A DNA stretch of 64,000 nucleotides from Gammaproteobacteria bacterium (GTDB taxonomy: Bacteria; Pseudomonadota; Gammaproteobacteria; SZUA-152): NCBI GenBank assembly GCA_021647505.1, contig JAKIUN010000012.1, positions 1 to 64,000 of the forward strand, read 5' to 3'. The notes beneath the pieces were generated by a model. It was not told the DNA's origin. It saw nothing but the letters and a program-made list of their open reading frames with translations, and searched no databases. The position numbers and the translations under genes are program-made. Below are positions 49,586-61,001 of the stretch, in pieces. Within the stretch, counting starts at the first letter, position 1. Each line of letters begins with the position of its first letter.

Positions 49586-50554
49586 TTAAAGCTGAGAGGG
49601 GGACAGCAATCCCTCCAAATCTTCAAAAAACAGCGCCGGATCCACCCGCGCATCATTCAGGCTTACGCCCCAATGCAGATGCGGGCCGGTAACGCGGCCG
49701 GTTTGACCCACGGTGCCGATGACCTCGCCCTGTTTGACTGTCTGCCCAGACTGTACGTCGATGCGGCTCATGTGACAATACAGGGTCACCAGGCCCTGGC
49801 CGTGGTCGAGAAATACCGTATTGCCGTTGAAAAAGTAATCGCCGGTATCGATGACCTGTCCTGAAGCGGGTGCACGAATAGGTGTGCCTTCGGCGGCGGC
49901 AATATCAATGCCGCTGTGCGGCTTGCGCGGCTGCTCGTTGAAATAGCGGCGCAGGCCGAAGGGGCTGCTGAGGCGGCCCTGCACGGGTAGAATGAAACGC
50001 GTTTCCACTTCTGTCGTTTCCCGCCAGTGCGCCAGTGCGGCGTTAATACGCCTGCGCTCGCTGCGGATGCGTGTCATGTCCTGCGGGTTCGGATTGACCT
50101 TGCGTTTGTTCTTGATGGTGAGATGCTGGGTGGCGTAGTCCTTGGCCTGCACGGTAAAGGCTAGCGGTGCGCCCTGGGCTGGCGTGAGCTTCTGGGTACC
50201 GGGTTTGGTTGAGAGCGGGATGCCCACCAAGGCCTTCCAGCGGCCCTGATCCTGCTGCACCATCACTTGCTGTTCCTTGTAATGCAGCACCGGTGATTCA
50301 CCATGAGCAGGGCCGAGGTCGATGATGGCGATGCCACCGGGTACCGCTTCGCTGTGCGGCGGCAGGGCGGCTTGCAGTGTCAGTGGCAGTAGCAGGAGAA
50401 GAAGGAGAAGGAGAAGGAGGGTGATGAGTTTTATCCCATTCCTCGGTATTAATAATTTGCCACAGAGATACGGAGTGCACAGAGATTTGTGTATACCTGA
50501 TTCCAGGTTTGTCGTGACCTTTGCGGTTGAGTTTGGTTTGCAGCGATTCATCAT
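49586..50554 (-). CDS. M23-family metallopeptidase
   Basis: SPFGLRRYFNEQPRKPHSGIDIAAAEGTPIRAPASGQVI...GPHLHWGVSLND. Confidence 0.92.
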   Translation of the reverse strand: MMNRCKPNSTAKVTTNLESGIHKSLCTPYLCGKLLIPRNGIKLITLLLLLLLLLLLPLTLQAALPPHSEAVPGGIAIIDLGPAHGESPVLHYKEQQVMVQQDQGRWKALVGIPLSTKPGTQKLTPAQGAPLAFTVQAKDYATQHLTIKNKRKVNPNPQDMTRIRSERRRINAALAHWRETTEVETRFILPVQGRLSSPFGLRRYFNEQPRKPHSGIDIAAAEGTPIRAPASGQVIDTGDYFFNGNTVFLDHGQGLVTLYCHMSRIDVQSGQTVKQGEVIGTVGQTGRVTGPHLHWGVSLNDARVDPALFFEDLEGLLSPSQL

Positions 50555-50610
50555 TCTGAAGGGGCTCTGTGTGCTCGGAATTTTTAGTGGAGAAAGTAAA
50601 TGATGCAGAC

Positions 50611-51969
50611 TCAGTCCTTGTGAGTGCCTTCAACCCGGCAGTCCAGCCGCCCTTCGCCGAGGCGGACAGACAATGGATCGCCGATGTTTACTTCGCCGGC
50701 CTTACGGACGATGAGGCCATCCGGGTGTTGCACGATGGCATAGCCGCGACTCAGCGTGGCCAGCGGGCTGACCGCATCCAGGGCGCGGGCGAGGGCGGCG
50801 AGGCGTTGCTGTTCTTCGCCCCGGCGTCGTGACATGGCGGCATGCAGGCGCCGGCGGTTGGCGTTCAGGCGCAATTGCAGGGTTGCCAGTTGCTGCTTCG
50901 GTGACTGGCTGTGCAGACGGGCGGTCAGCGTGCCAAGGCGTGCCTTGTTGTGTTGCAGGCGCGTGTGTAGGGCGCGGCTGAGGCGTTGTTCTTGCTCATC
51001 CAGCCGCTGGGCCTGATCCTGTAGCCGTTGGCCGGGATGTTTGAGGTGACGGCTAATGGCTCGTAGATGTTGCTGTTCGTGCGCCAGGCGGGACTGCACG
51101 GTGCGGATCAGTCGGCCACGCCAATGGTGCAGGGTGTCCAGCCATTCGCCACGATCCGGGCTGATCAGTTCGGCGGCGGCGGAGGGTGTCGGAGCGCGCA
51201 TGTCGGCGACGAAATCGGCGATGGTGATGTCGATTTCATGTCCCACGGCGCTGACTATTGGGATTGGGTTGTCGGCAATGGCGCGTGCTACGGCTTCGTC
51301 GTTGAAGGCCCACAGGTCTTCCAGAGAACCGCCGCCGCGGGTCAGCAGCAGCAGGTCGCATTCGTTGCGCTGTGCCGCAGTGTACAGGGCGTCGGCGATA
51401 GCTGCCGGGGCCTCGCTACCCTGCACCGGCACTGGGTAAATGAGCACCGGGATGGCCGGGAAACGCCGCTTGAGGACGCTGAGCACGTCGCGAATGGCTG
51501 CGCCGCTGGGCGAGGTGATGACGCCGATGCAGCGTGGCAGGTCGGGCAGGGGGCGCTTGCGGGCGGTGTCGAACAGGCCCTCGTCGGCCAGACGCTGCTT
51601 GAGCTGCTCGAATTGCCGTCGCAGACGGCCGTCGCCGGCCTCTTCCAGATGTTCGACAATGAGCTGGTAGTCACCGCGTGCCTCGTAGAGGCTGACGCGT
51701 ACCCGTGCCAGTACTGCACTGCCGTTTTCCGGTTGGAAGCCCCGTCGTTGCCGGCGCATCTTGAACATGGCGCAACGCACTTGAGCCTGTTCGTCTTTCA
51801 GACTGAAATAGATGTGGCCGGAGGCCGGGCGGGCCAGGTTGGAAATCTCACCCTCGACCCAGATCAGCGGGAAATTGCCTTCGAGCAGGGCGCGGGCTTC
51901 GCGATTGAGCTGGGCGATGCTGTAAATTTTGCGGTGGGGCTGGAGGGGGGGATTGTGGTCAGGGAGCAT
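50611..51969 (-). CDS. xseA: Exodeoxyribonuclease VII large subunit
   Basis: IWVEGEISNLARPASGHIYFSLKDEQAQVRCAMF; GVITSPSGAAIRDVLSVLKRRFP; TRGGGSLEDLWAFNDE. Confidence 0.96.
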   Translation of the reverse strand: MLPDHNPPLQPHRKIYSIAQLNREARALLEGNFPLIWVEGEISNLARPASGHIYFSLKDEQAQVRCAMFKMRRQRRGFQPENGSAVLARVRVSLYEARGDYQLIVEHLEEAGDGRLRRQFEQLKQRLADEGLFDTARKRPLPDLPRCIGVITSPSGAAIRDVLSVLKRRFPAIPVLIYPVPVQGSEAPAAIADALYTAAQRNECDLLLLTRGGGSLEDLWAFNDEAVARAIADNPIPIVSAVGHEIDITIADFVADMRAPTPSAAAELISPDRGEWLDTLHHWRGRLIRTVQSRLAHEQQHLRAISRHLKHPGQRLQDQAQRLDEQEQRLSRALHTRLQHNKARLGTLTARLHSQSPKQQLATLQLRLNANRRRLHAAMSRRRGEEQQRLAALARALDAVSPLATLSRGYAIVQHPDGLIVRKAGEVNIGDPLSVRLGEGRLDCRVEGTHKD

Positions 51970-52004
51970 GGGGTGGGTGGTGTATTTCCAGGCGGGGTCA
52001 ATGG

Positions 52005-52040
52005 AAAAAGGCGGGCTGCACCGTGCAGTCCGCCTTTTTT
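52005..52040. terminator. Bidirectional intrinsic terminator
   Basis: AAAAAGGCGGGCTGCACCGTGCAGTCCGCCTTTTTT. Confidence 0.75.
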
Positions 52041-52063
52041 GTCGTCACCAGGCGGAGTGGCTG

Positions 52064-52384
52064 TCAGAACAACCAAGGCCCGGCGCTCTTCTGCTCTATA
52101 GCCTGTTCGTAGCCCATTTCGCCTTGGAACCTGGCTCTGTTGGCCAGTTTGATGGCAGTTTCGAAATCGGCCTTATGGGCGGCGGTCTTGGCCTTTTTGA
52201 GGTATTTCTTTCTTGCGTCGCGCCATTCACCGTCAACACTGCGGGCTTTGTTCACTGCCGCCTCAGCGGCTTCGATGGCGGCGGTGGCGGCTGCTGCATT
52301 GACATCCTCGGCTTTACCCTGGGATGCACAGCCGCTCAACGCGATCAGCAGTGCGCCTGTTATTGTCATTGCGAGTTTTTTCAT
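52064..52384 (-). CDS. Small lipoprotein, SoxXA-binding protein (SoxK)-like
   Basis: Lipobox ALSGCAS; AAEAAVNKARSVDGEWRDARKKYLKKAKTAAHKADFETAIKLANRARFQGEMGYEQAIEQKSAGPWLF. Confidence 0.55.
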   Translation of the reverse strand: MKKLAMTITGALLIALSGCASQGKAEDVNAAAATAAIEAAEAAVNKARSVDGEWRDARKKYLKKAKTAAHKADFETAIKLANRARFQGEMGYEQAIEQKSAGPWLF

Positions 52385-52635
52385 GCCTTCCTCCTCCGAT
52401 GATCTTCAGAAGTATGGTTTTTTTCAGGGTGCTTTGACCACACTTGCTGAATCATATGAAACCAGTCCGGTTCAAGCTACCGGTTTCGCTGTTGCAGGTC
52501 AAACCCTGTGCTCGCCTCACCGGGTCTGCTTCGGGAAATGTTGCTGTCCGGTCGCAATGGCGGCCCGGCCGTTGCTCTGGCTGGCTTTGTATATCCTGAA
52601 TAAACAAGTACTTATCATAGGTGGATTGGTATTGA

Positions 52636-54186
<1,551 letters not shown>

Positions 54187-54267
54187 CTTGGCCGGCAGCG
54201 GCCGAGGTGGGTCATTGCCCGGCCGCTTGAATCCTCCATTTACTGTTACAGCACCGGACATCGTCCC

Positions 54268-55848
54268 TTGACTACCGACATCCATTCCCATCGCATCCTG
54301 ATCCTCGACTTCGGTTCACAGTACACCCAGCTTATCGCCCGCCGGGTGCGCGAGGCCGGCGTCTACTGCGAACTGCATGCCTGGGATCTGATGGACGACG
54401 ACTCGGTGCGTGAATTCGCCCCCAGCGGCATCATCCTCTCCGGCGGTCCCGAGTCGGTCACCGGCGACGAATCGCCACGTGCGCCGCAGGTGGTGTTCGA
54501 ACTGGGCGTGCCGGTGCTGGGCATCTGCTACGGCATGCAGACCATGGCCGCGCAGCTGGGCGGCAGGGTGGAAACCGCTGATCATCATGAATACGGCTAC
54601 GCGCAGGTGCGCGCCCGCGGTCACACCGCACTGCTGCGCGATATCGAAGACCACACCAGCGCCGAGGGCTACGGCCTGCTGGACGTGTGGATGAGCCACG
54701 GCGATCGTGTCGAGGAGCTGCCGCCAAACTTCAAGTTGATGGCCTCCACTGAGTCCGCGCCTATTGCCGCTATGGCCGATGAAGAGCGTCGTTTTTACGG
54801 CATCCAGTTCCATCCGGAGGTCACCCACACCCAGCAGGGCGAGCGCATCGTCAAACGCTTCGTACTGGACATCTGCGGCTGCCAGCCGCTGTGGACACCG
54901 GGGAACATTATCGAGGAAAATATCCGCGCGGTGCGCGAACAGGTGGGTTCCGATGAGGTCATCCTCGGCCTTTCCGGTGGCGTTGATTCCTCGGTGGTGG
55001 CGGCCCTGCTGCATCGCGCCATTGGTGACCAACTGACCTGCGTGTTCGTTGACAACGGCCTGCTGCGGCAGAACGAAGGTGATCAAGTGATGGCCACCTT
55101 CGCCCAGCACATGGGCGTGAAGGTGATTCGCGTCGATGCCGAACAGCGTTTTATGGATGCATTGGCCGGCGAGGCCGACCCAGAGAGAAAGCGCAAGATC
55201 ATCGGCAACCTGTTTGTCGACATCTTCGAAGAACACTCCACCAAGCTGCCTAACGCCAAATGGCTGGCGCAGGGAACCATCTATCCCGATGTGATTGAAT
55301 CCGCCGGCGCCAAGTCCGGCAAGGCACACGTCATCAAGTCGCATCATAACGTCGGCGGCCTGCCCGATTACATGAAATTGAAGCTGGTGGAACCGCTGCG
55401 CGAGCTGTTCAAGGATGAGGTGCGCAAGCTTGGCACCGAGCTGGGCCTGCCCTATGACATGGTCTATCGACATCCATTCCCGGGGCCCGGCCTCGGCGTG
55501 CGGATTCTCGGTGAAGTAAAAAAGGAATACGCCGATATCCTGCGTCCCGCCGATGCCATTTTTATCGAGGAGCTGCATAACCACGATTGGTACCATAAGG
55601 TAAGTCAGGCCTTCGCCGTGTTCCTGCCGGTGAAATCTGTCGGTGTCACCGGCGATGGCCGCCGCTATGATTACGTGGTCTCGCTGCGCGCGGTTGAGAC
55701 CATCGACTTCATGACCGCGCGCTGGGCGCATCTGCCTTACGACCTGCTGGAAACCGTTTCCCGCCGCATTATCAACGAAGTGCCCGGCATCTCCCGCGTC
55801 GCCTATGACATCTCCAGTAAGCCACCTGCCACGATTGAGTGGGAGTAG
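54268..55848 (+). CDS. guaA: GMP synthase (glutamine-hydrolysing)
   Basis: [62 protein letters not shown]-terminal [11 protein letters not shown] start. Confidence 0.98.
   Translation: MTTDIHSHRILILDFGSQYTQLIARRVREAGVYCELHAWDLMDDDSVREFAPSGIILSGGPESVTGDESPRAPQVVFELGVPVLGICYGMQTMAAQLGGRVETADHHEYGYAQVRARGHTALLRDIEDHTSAEGYGLLDVWMSHGDRVEELPPNFKLMASTESAPIAAMADEERRFYGIQFHPEVTHTQQGERIVKRFVLDICGCQPLWTPGNIIEENIRAVREQVGSDEVILGLSGGVDSSVVAALLHRAIGDQLTCVFVDNGLLRQNEGDQVMATFAQHMGVKVIRVDAEQRFMDALAGEADPERKRKIIGNLFVDIFEEHSTKLPNAKWLAQGTIYPDVIESAGAKSGKAHVIKSHHNVGGLPDYMKLKLVEPLRELFKDEVRKLGTELGLPYDMVYRHPFPGPGLGVRILGEVKKEYADILRPADAIFIEELHNHDWYHKVSQAFAVFLPVKSVGVTGDGRRYDYVVSLRAVETIDFMTARWAHLPYDLLETVSRRIINEVPGISRVAYDISSKPPATIEWE
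55831..55848 (+). repeat. att-like core 1 (native guaA 3' end)
   Basis: ACGATTGAGTGGGAGTAG (TIEWE*). Confidence 0.55.
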
Positions 55849-55859
55849 ATATATTGCAA

Positions 55860-56285
55860 CTTATTGTATTTTAATCCGGGTGTGGCTGGAAGTCTTCGTC
55901 CAGGAAAACCGAATTGCCGCAGTTCGTATTGCCGTGGCAGGGCGATGAAGTTACCGAAGCCGCCACGCGGGAGGGTGTCCTGGCTGGGGAGCAGGCGGTC
56001 ATAGGAACTCATGGACAATTATTGATGGCGGCGAGACATGGTCGCGGTGATGAGATAACAACCCATACGGCGGGCACTGACCGCAGGGGTCGGTGAGCTG
56101 AAGAAAAACCAGACATGGGCACCGTTACCCGATCGTGAGCGTTCCACTGTAGTAGGAATACCAAGGCCACGGCAGGTATCGACAAAGGCAGCCACGTCTT
56201 CGCCCCAGGATTCCTTGTCGAAGTCGGCGGTGAGGAACCAGCAGGTTTCGTCCTTGAGCGACGCCAATCGTTTTCGTAATAATAA
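55860..56285 (-). pseudogene. TOTE conflict-system-type primase domain relic
   Basis: DETCWFLTADFDKESWGEDVAAFVDTCRGLGIPTTVERSRSGNGAHVWFFFSSPTPAVSARRMG...RRHQ*LSMSSYDRLLPSQDTLPRGGFGNFIALP then frameshift to NCGNSVFLDEDFQPHPD. Confidence 0.75.
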
Positions 56286-56322
56286 TTCTTGACAATATAT
56301 TGCATAGTGTAATAATCATCTT

Positions 56323-56577
56323 ATGCACGAAATTCAATACGCAAGGAAGGCACTGAAAGGACTAAGGAAAATGCCATGTGACGTGTCAGACAGATTTGTC
56401 AGGAATTTTGAGCAGCTGGCCGAAGGCAACGAGGAGGGCTTGAATATAAAGGCCCTGCAAGGCCGGGATGGTTTCAGGATGCGGGTCAGGGAGTGGCGGG
56501 CGATCTACCAGATTGATGGCGACAGACTGGTTATTCTTGTATTGGACGTCGGTCCACGCGGAGCTATATACAGATGA
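56323..56577 (+). CDS. RelE/HigB-type toxin
   Basis: MHEIQYARKALKGLRKMPCDVSDRFVRNFEQLAEG...GFRMRVREWRAIYQIDGDRLVILVLDVGPRGAIYR. Confidence 0.88.
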   Translation: MHEIQYARKALKGLRKMPCDVSDRFVRNFEQLAEGNEEGLNIKALQGRDGFRMRVREWRAIYQIDGDRLVILVLDVGPRGAIYR

Positions 56578-56948
56578 GCGCACAAATTATTCAGAAAAAT
56601 GGCAAGGCAGAGTTTGCCGTGATCCCCATTGAGGAGTACAACCGTCTGCTTTCTATGGCAGAGGATTTTGATGATTTGGTGGCCTACGACAAGGCAATAG
56701 CAGAACTCCAGTCCGGTGAGGATGAGGCTATTCCTGCTGAGATCGTTGCACGCTTGGTAGCAGGTGATGAGCATCCGCTCAAGGTATGGCGCGAGTTTCG
56801 TGGTATGACTCAGACAGGGCTTGCTGACCAGGCGGGCGTTTCACAAGGGCAAGTAGCCTTGATTGAGGGTGGCAAACGACAGGGAACGGTTGATGTATTA
56901 AAGGGCTTGGCCAGAGTGCTGAATGTAGATCTGGATGACCTGGTTTAG
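56574..56948 (+). CDS. XRE-family antitoxin
   Basis: 4-nt overlap with toxin; FRGMTQTGLADQAGVSQGQVALIEGGKRQGTVDVLKGLARVLNVDLDDLV (HTH). Confidence 0.88.
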   Translation: MSAQIIQKNGKAEFAVIPIEEYNRLLSMAEDFDDLVAYDKAIAELQSGEDEAIPAEIVARLVAGDEHPLKVWREFRGMTQTGLADQAGVSQGQVALIEGGKRQGTVDVLKGLARVLNVDLDDLV

Positions 56949-57068
56949 TCTTTTGGGAAAATAACCTGATCGAATTGCAGGTCAGTGAAGGTTTTTCAAC
57001 AGCCTGTTAAAAGTGGCATCGGGTTGGATCTTCAGTAAGGTATAGCCATATTTTTTCAAGAAATTATT

Positions 57069-57165
57069 GATTATGGTATTTTCCATGGCATCAACCATTA
57101 TGACCGCCATAAAACCCGCGCCAATACTGAACTTTTGTGGGCTATTTACAATCGAGTGGGAGTGA
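57069..57165 (+). repeat. att-like repeat 2: guaA-3'-end sequence plus ~80 bp conserved upstream flank
   Basis: ...AAAACCCGCGCCAATACTGAACTTTTGTGGGCTATTTACAATCGAGTGGGAGTGA. Confidence 0.65.
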
Positions 57166-57249
57166 CCGGTATTGACCGGTATTGACAGGCAATGGCTGGT
57201 AATGACTGGCATTAAACGTTTATAGAAGGATTCGCCTCGAATCTACGAA

Positions 57250-58428
57250 TCACGCAGGCATCACAATCTGCTCGGGATCGATTTTATGCCATGGCAGGAT
57301 AGTGACGTTGGAGCGAGTCTGCAGGGTGTCGCCGCCGTAAATTAGCCATGCTTTCCCGGCGGTCTCACCTGCCAGTTTTCGCCAGAAATCCAATCCCTTG
57401 AAATAATCCCGGTTGATGGTCTGACCGGATTTTATTTCCAGTGGTGACAGGTGTGTTCCATGATCAATCAGCAGGTCTACCTCGTGCCCTGATCGATCAC
57501 GCCAGAAGTAAAGGTTCGAGGCCTCGCCCGCATTGTAGCGGGCCTTGAGTAATTCGCTGATGACCCAGGTTTCGAATAATGCGCCGCGTTGAACATGGGT
57601 GGCCAGTTGGTTCATGTTCTGAATACCGAGCAACCAGGTCGCAAGACCTGTATCCAGAAAATAGAGTTTGGGTGTCTTAACCAGACGTTTGTTGAAATTC
57701 TGGTGGTGAGGTGGCAGCAGATGTACGATGTAACTCGCTTCCAGCACAGATATCCAGGCTTTGGCCGTGTTGTGCGTAATGCCGGCGTCATTGGCCAGCG
57801 AGGAAAGATTGAGGAGTTGTCCGGTTCGACCTGCGCACAATTTCAGGAACCGTTGAAATGTCCCAAGATCCTGCACGTTAATCAATTGCCGGACATCGCG
57901 TTCCAGGTAAGTGCGCACATAATTCCCATACCACGGATGTGGCTCGAGTCTGCGATCAAAGATGGGAGGGTACGCGCCATAAAAAAGGGTTTGGTCGAGC
58001 TGGCGGCTGATTTGTCCTGTGCGCTTTAATTCGCCGTATGTCATGGGAAGCAGAGTAAGCAATGCTGCTCTGCCGGCCAGACTTTGTGTGATGCCCGATA
58101 GCAGGTCGAACTGTTGTGAGCCTGTCAGGATAAATTCGCCGGGCCGTTGCCGCTCGTCTATGCGTGTCTGCAGATAGGAAAACAGGGCAGGGCAGCGTTG
58201 CGCCTCATCCAGAATTGCATCTTCGGTAAACTGGTTCAGAAAGCCTCGGGGGTCACTTTCGGCAAAGTCCCGCTGATCGAGATCCTCAAGAGATATGTAA
58301 TGGTGTTCAGGAAAAGCATGGCGCACCAGCGTGGATTTGCCGGACTGGCGTGGACCGGTGACTACGACCACTGGGTAGCCGCTGGCGAAGCGCTGAAGTC
58401 TGGCCTCAGCCTCTCGGGGGATATACAT
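57250..58428 (-). CDS. ATP-binding protein, AAA_14/DUF4143 type
   Basis: VVVVTGPRQSGKSTLVRHAFPEHHYISLEDLDQRDFAESDPRGFL; ILDEAQRCPALFSYLQTRID; C-terminal DUF4143-like (FETWVISELLKARYNAGEASNLYFWRDRSGHEVDLLID). Confidence 0.9.
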   Translation of the reverse strand: MYIPREAEARLQRFASGYPVVVVTGPRQSGKSTLVRHAFPEHHYISLEDLDQRDFAESDPRGFLNQFTEDAILDEAQRCPALFSYLQTRIDERQRPGEFILTGSQQFDLLSGITQSLAGRAALLTLLPMTYGELKRTGQISRQLDQTLFYGAYPPIFDRRLEPHPWYGNYVRTYLERDVRQLINVQDLGTFQRFLKLCAGRTGQLLNLSSLANDAGITHNTAKAWISVLEASYIVHLLPPHHQNFNKRLVKTPKLYFLDTGLATWLLGIQNMNQLATHVQRGALFETWVISELLKARYNAGEASNLYFWRDRSGHEVDLLIDHGTHLSPLEIKSGQTINRDYFKGLDFWRKLAGETAGKAWLIYGGDTLQTRSNVTILPWHKIDPEQIVMPA

Positions 58429-58669
58429 CAGGTTCGCTCTGATTCGTTTCTCATATCGGTAAGGTAGCTCATTTTGGCTAATTGTCAATACGATTGATAA
58501 TTAGCCAAAATTCAGCATTCCAGCTTCTTGGGGTTGTCCATTTTCCCCTGCAATACCAACACTTGAATCAGGCACGCTGTGATGACCAGGGCTGTCAGTA
58601 AACCGATGTCGTTGGTCTGTTACGATATCGTTAACCGCACTCAATACAACTCACTGAGCAACAAATTCT

Positions 58670-58766
58670 GAACATAGTATATTTCATGGTATCGGCACTT
58701 ATGTCTCTCTCAAAACCCGCGCCATTACTGGCTTTCCCCGGTTCGTTTACAATCGAGTGGGAATAG
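58670..58766 (+). repeat. att-like repeat 3: guaA-3'-end sequence plus ~80 bp conserved upstream flank
   Basis: ...AAAACCCGCGCCATTACTGGCTTTCCCCGGTTCGTTTACAATCGAGTGGGAATAG. Confidence 0.65.
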
Positions 58767-59284
58767 GGCGGGCAGTTTTGGAAAGCCGGACAACTTCGAT
58801 TAGCCAGGATTTCACCAACGGTACACCGCGCGACCGGCAGTGGATGCGCCATGCCATGGTGCTGGCACAGCGCGCCGAGGTCGCAGGCGAAGTGCCGGTG
58901 GGCGCTGTTATCGTACGCGATAACAGCCTGTTGGCTGAAGGCTGGAATCAGCCTATCGGCGCTCACGACCCGACTGCCCATGCCGAAATCATGGCCCTGC
59001 GCGCGGGGGGGTTGAGCACGGCCAATTATCGCCTTACTGGCACCACCTTGTATGTGACCCTGGAGCCCTGTGTGATGTGTGCTGGCGCCATAGTTCATGC
59101 ACGCGTGGCGCGGCTGGTGTACGCTGCCACAGATCCGCGTGCCGGTGCCGCCGGGAGTGTTTTTTCTCTATTGGAAAATACGCCACTGAATCATCAGGTG
59201 CAGGTGCAGGGTGGGGTGCTGGCTGAAGCATGCAGTGACATGCTGCGGCAATTTTTTCGCGCACGGCGCAAAATATCCCGTTAA
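58757..59284 (+). CDS. tadA: tRNA adenosine(34) deaminase (start uncertain; may begin at ATG 58844)
   Basis: WMRHAMVLAQRAEVAGEVPVGAVIV; PTAHAEIMALR; TLEPCVMCAGAIVHARV. Confidence 0.94.
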   Translation: MGIGRAVLESRTTSISQDFTNGTPRDRQWMRHAMVLAQRAEVAGEVPVGAVIVRDNSLLAEGWNQPIGAHDPTAHAEIMALRAGGLSTANYRLTGTTLYVTLEPCVMCAGAIVHARVARLVYAATDPRAGAAGSVFSLLENTPLNHQVQVQGGVLAEACSDMLRQFFRARRKISR

Positions 59285-59343
59285 TAATGATGTGCGATGT
59301 ATTGAGCGCGAAATCGATAGCGCGTATCCTACCCTCCCTGTTT

Positions 59344-59435
<92 letters not shown>

Positions 59436-59890
59436 TACGTAATTCCGCGAAATTTTTCGCTATAACCCTCAGCAATCGACACAAGTCCCATTGGGTTGCC
59501 AGCCAGGCTGCGATTTACGGAAAGGAGTATGAGATAGATCGTTACTCATTCCGTAACTTGTAATGGCACTTTTGTCCTGTCCGCCACTCTGCGTCGCACC
59601 AAAGCGCCTACCGTTGGTGATTTTCTTTGTTATAGGCTCATTCTGGCTGTAGAAAAACGCCTTGATGGACCACTAGATGTGACACAGCATTAGTGCGCCA
59701 TTTCTGACATTTAATAGATTCTTTCGTAACAGACTCTTCTACAGGATAAGTGCCTCAATTATCTGGCTTTGCTGTTATTTTTCAGGCCATGAAATGCTAC
59801 TATTCGTGAGCGTATTCCATGCGTTGGTATGTGCCTGTTTTCTTTATTTTTTGATACTAATTTTAATAAGATAAATAAGAGGTTTTTCCT

Positions 59891-60724
59891 ATGGATGCAT
59901 TGTTTAACTCTGATGTAGATTATCTTGGCACCTATATTATTCCTTGGGCCGTTAATCTTGTTCTGGCATTGGTCATTTTCATTATTGGGCGCTGGATTGC
60001 GCGAGCAGTGACCAACGCGGTGGGTCGCCTGATGAAAAAGGGCGGCATAGATGAGTCCCTGGTCGACTTTCTCAGCAACCTGATTTTTGCCGCGCTGTTG
60101 GTCGTGGTTATCATCGCGGCGCTGGGTCAACTGGGTGTAGACACAACGTCAGTAATGGCTATCTTTGCGACCGCCGGCTTAGCTGTAGGTTTGGCACTGA
60201 AAGATTCACTGGGTAATCTGGCGTCGGGGGTGATGCTGGTGCTGTTCAAGCCTTTCAAACTCGGCGATTTCATCGAAGCGGGTGGTGAATCAGGGGTGGT
60301 GGAATCGATCCGTATTTTCAGCACGCTGTTGAAAACCGCAGATAATCGCGAGATTACGGTGCCAAACGGACAGATTTATGGTGGCACCATCGTCAATTTC
60401 AGCGCCCGTGATACACGCCGTATTGATCTGATATTCGGCATCGGTTATGGCGATGACATCCGCCAGGCCAAGCAGTTGATTGAAGAAGTGATGGCAGCCG
60501 ACGAACGTATCCTGAAAGATCCGGCCGCTGTGGTGATGGTTGCAGAGCTGGCCGATAGCAGCGTGAATCTGGCGGTGCGGCCGTGGGTGGCGACTGCGGA
60601 CTATTGGGGCGTACGTGCCGCGCTGTTGGAGAATGTAAAAATCACCCTTGACGATGCCGGAATTTCGATTCCCTATCCACAAACGGATGTGCATCTGTTT
60701 TCGGTGGACGAACAGGCCGCCTGA
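59891..60724 (+). CDS. mscS: Small-conductance mechanosensitive channel
   Basis: ATAGLAVGLALKDSLGNLASGVMLVLFKPFKLGDFIEAGG; TVPNGQIYGGTIVNFS. Confidence 0.95.
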   Translation: MDALFNSDVDYLGTYIIPWAVNLVLALVIFIIGRWIARAVTNAVGRLMKKGGIDESLVDFLSNLIFAALLVVVIIAALGQLGVDTTSVMAIFATAGLAVGLALKDSLGNLASGVMLVLFKPFKLGDFIEAGGESGVVESIRIFSTLLKTADNREITVPNGQIYGGTIVNFSARDTRRIDLIFGIGYGDDIRQAKQLIEEVMAADERILKDPAAVVMVAELADSSVNLAVRPWVATADYWGVRAALLENVKITLDDAGISIPYPQTDVHLFSVDEQAA

Positions 60725-60816
60725 TCGTCTGTGGCAATCCTGGTCGGGATGAAAGGGGCATTCAGCCCCCTTTATTCTTTGCCGGCAACGCGGGAGTGGC
60801 CGCGTGGTATTTTTCC

Positions 60817-61001
60817 CCTAGGAGCGTGCACGTAATAACATCCTGATATGGCGCTCATATTTAGTCTGTATTTGTTCGTTCTGATTGAACACAAGCGTAG
60901 GAATAGTTGTTCTATTTTGAGATTTTGTGATTGAAGAACGGGCGAAGACGGGCTGAAGATGGGATGCAAGATCGGGAAGTTATTACGTGCACGCTCCTTA
61001 G
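60817..61001. mobile_element. ~185-bp MITE-like element
   Basis: 19-bp perfect terminal inverted repeats GGAGCGTGCACGTAATAAC (60821-60839) / GTTATTACGTGCACGCTCC (60979-60997). Confidence 0.7.

Noticed and set aside
54316-55731. 471-aa minus-strand ORF antisense to guaA
   Set aside because: Codon-mirror artefact of a highly conserved plus-strand gene; no family resemblance
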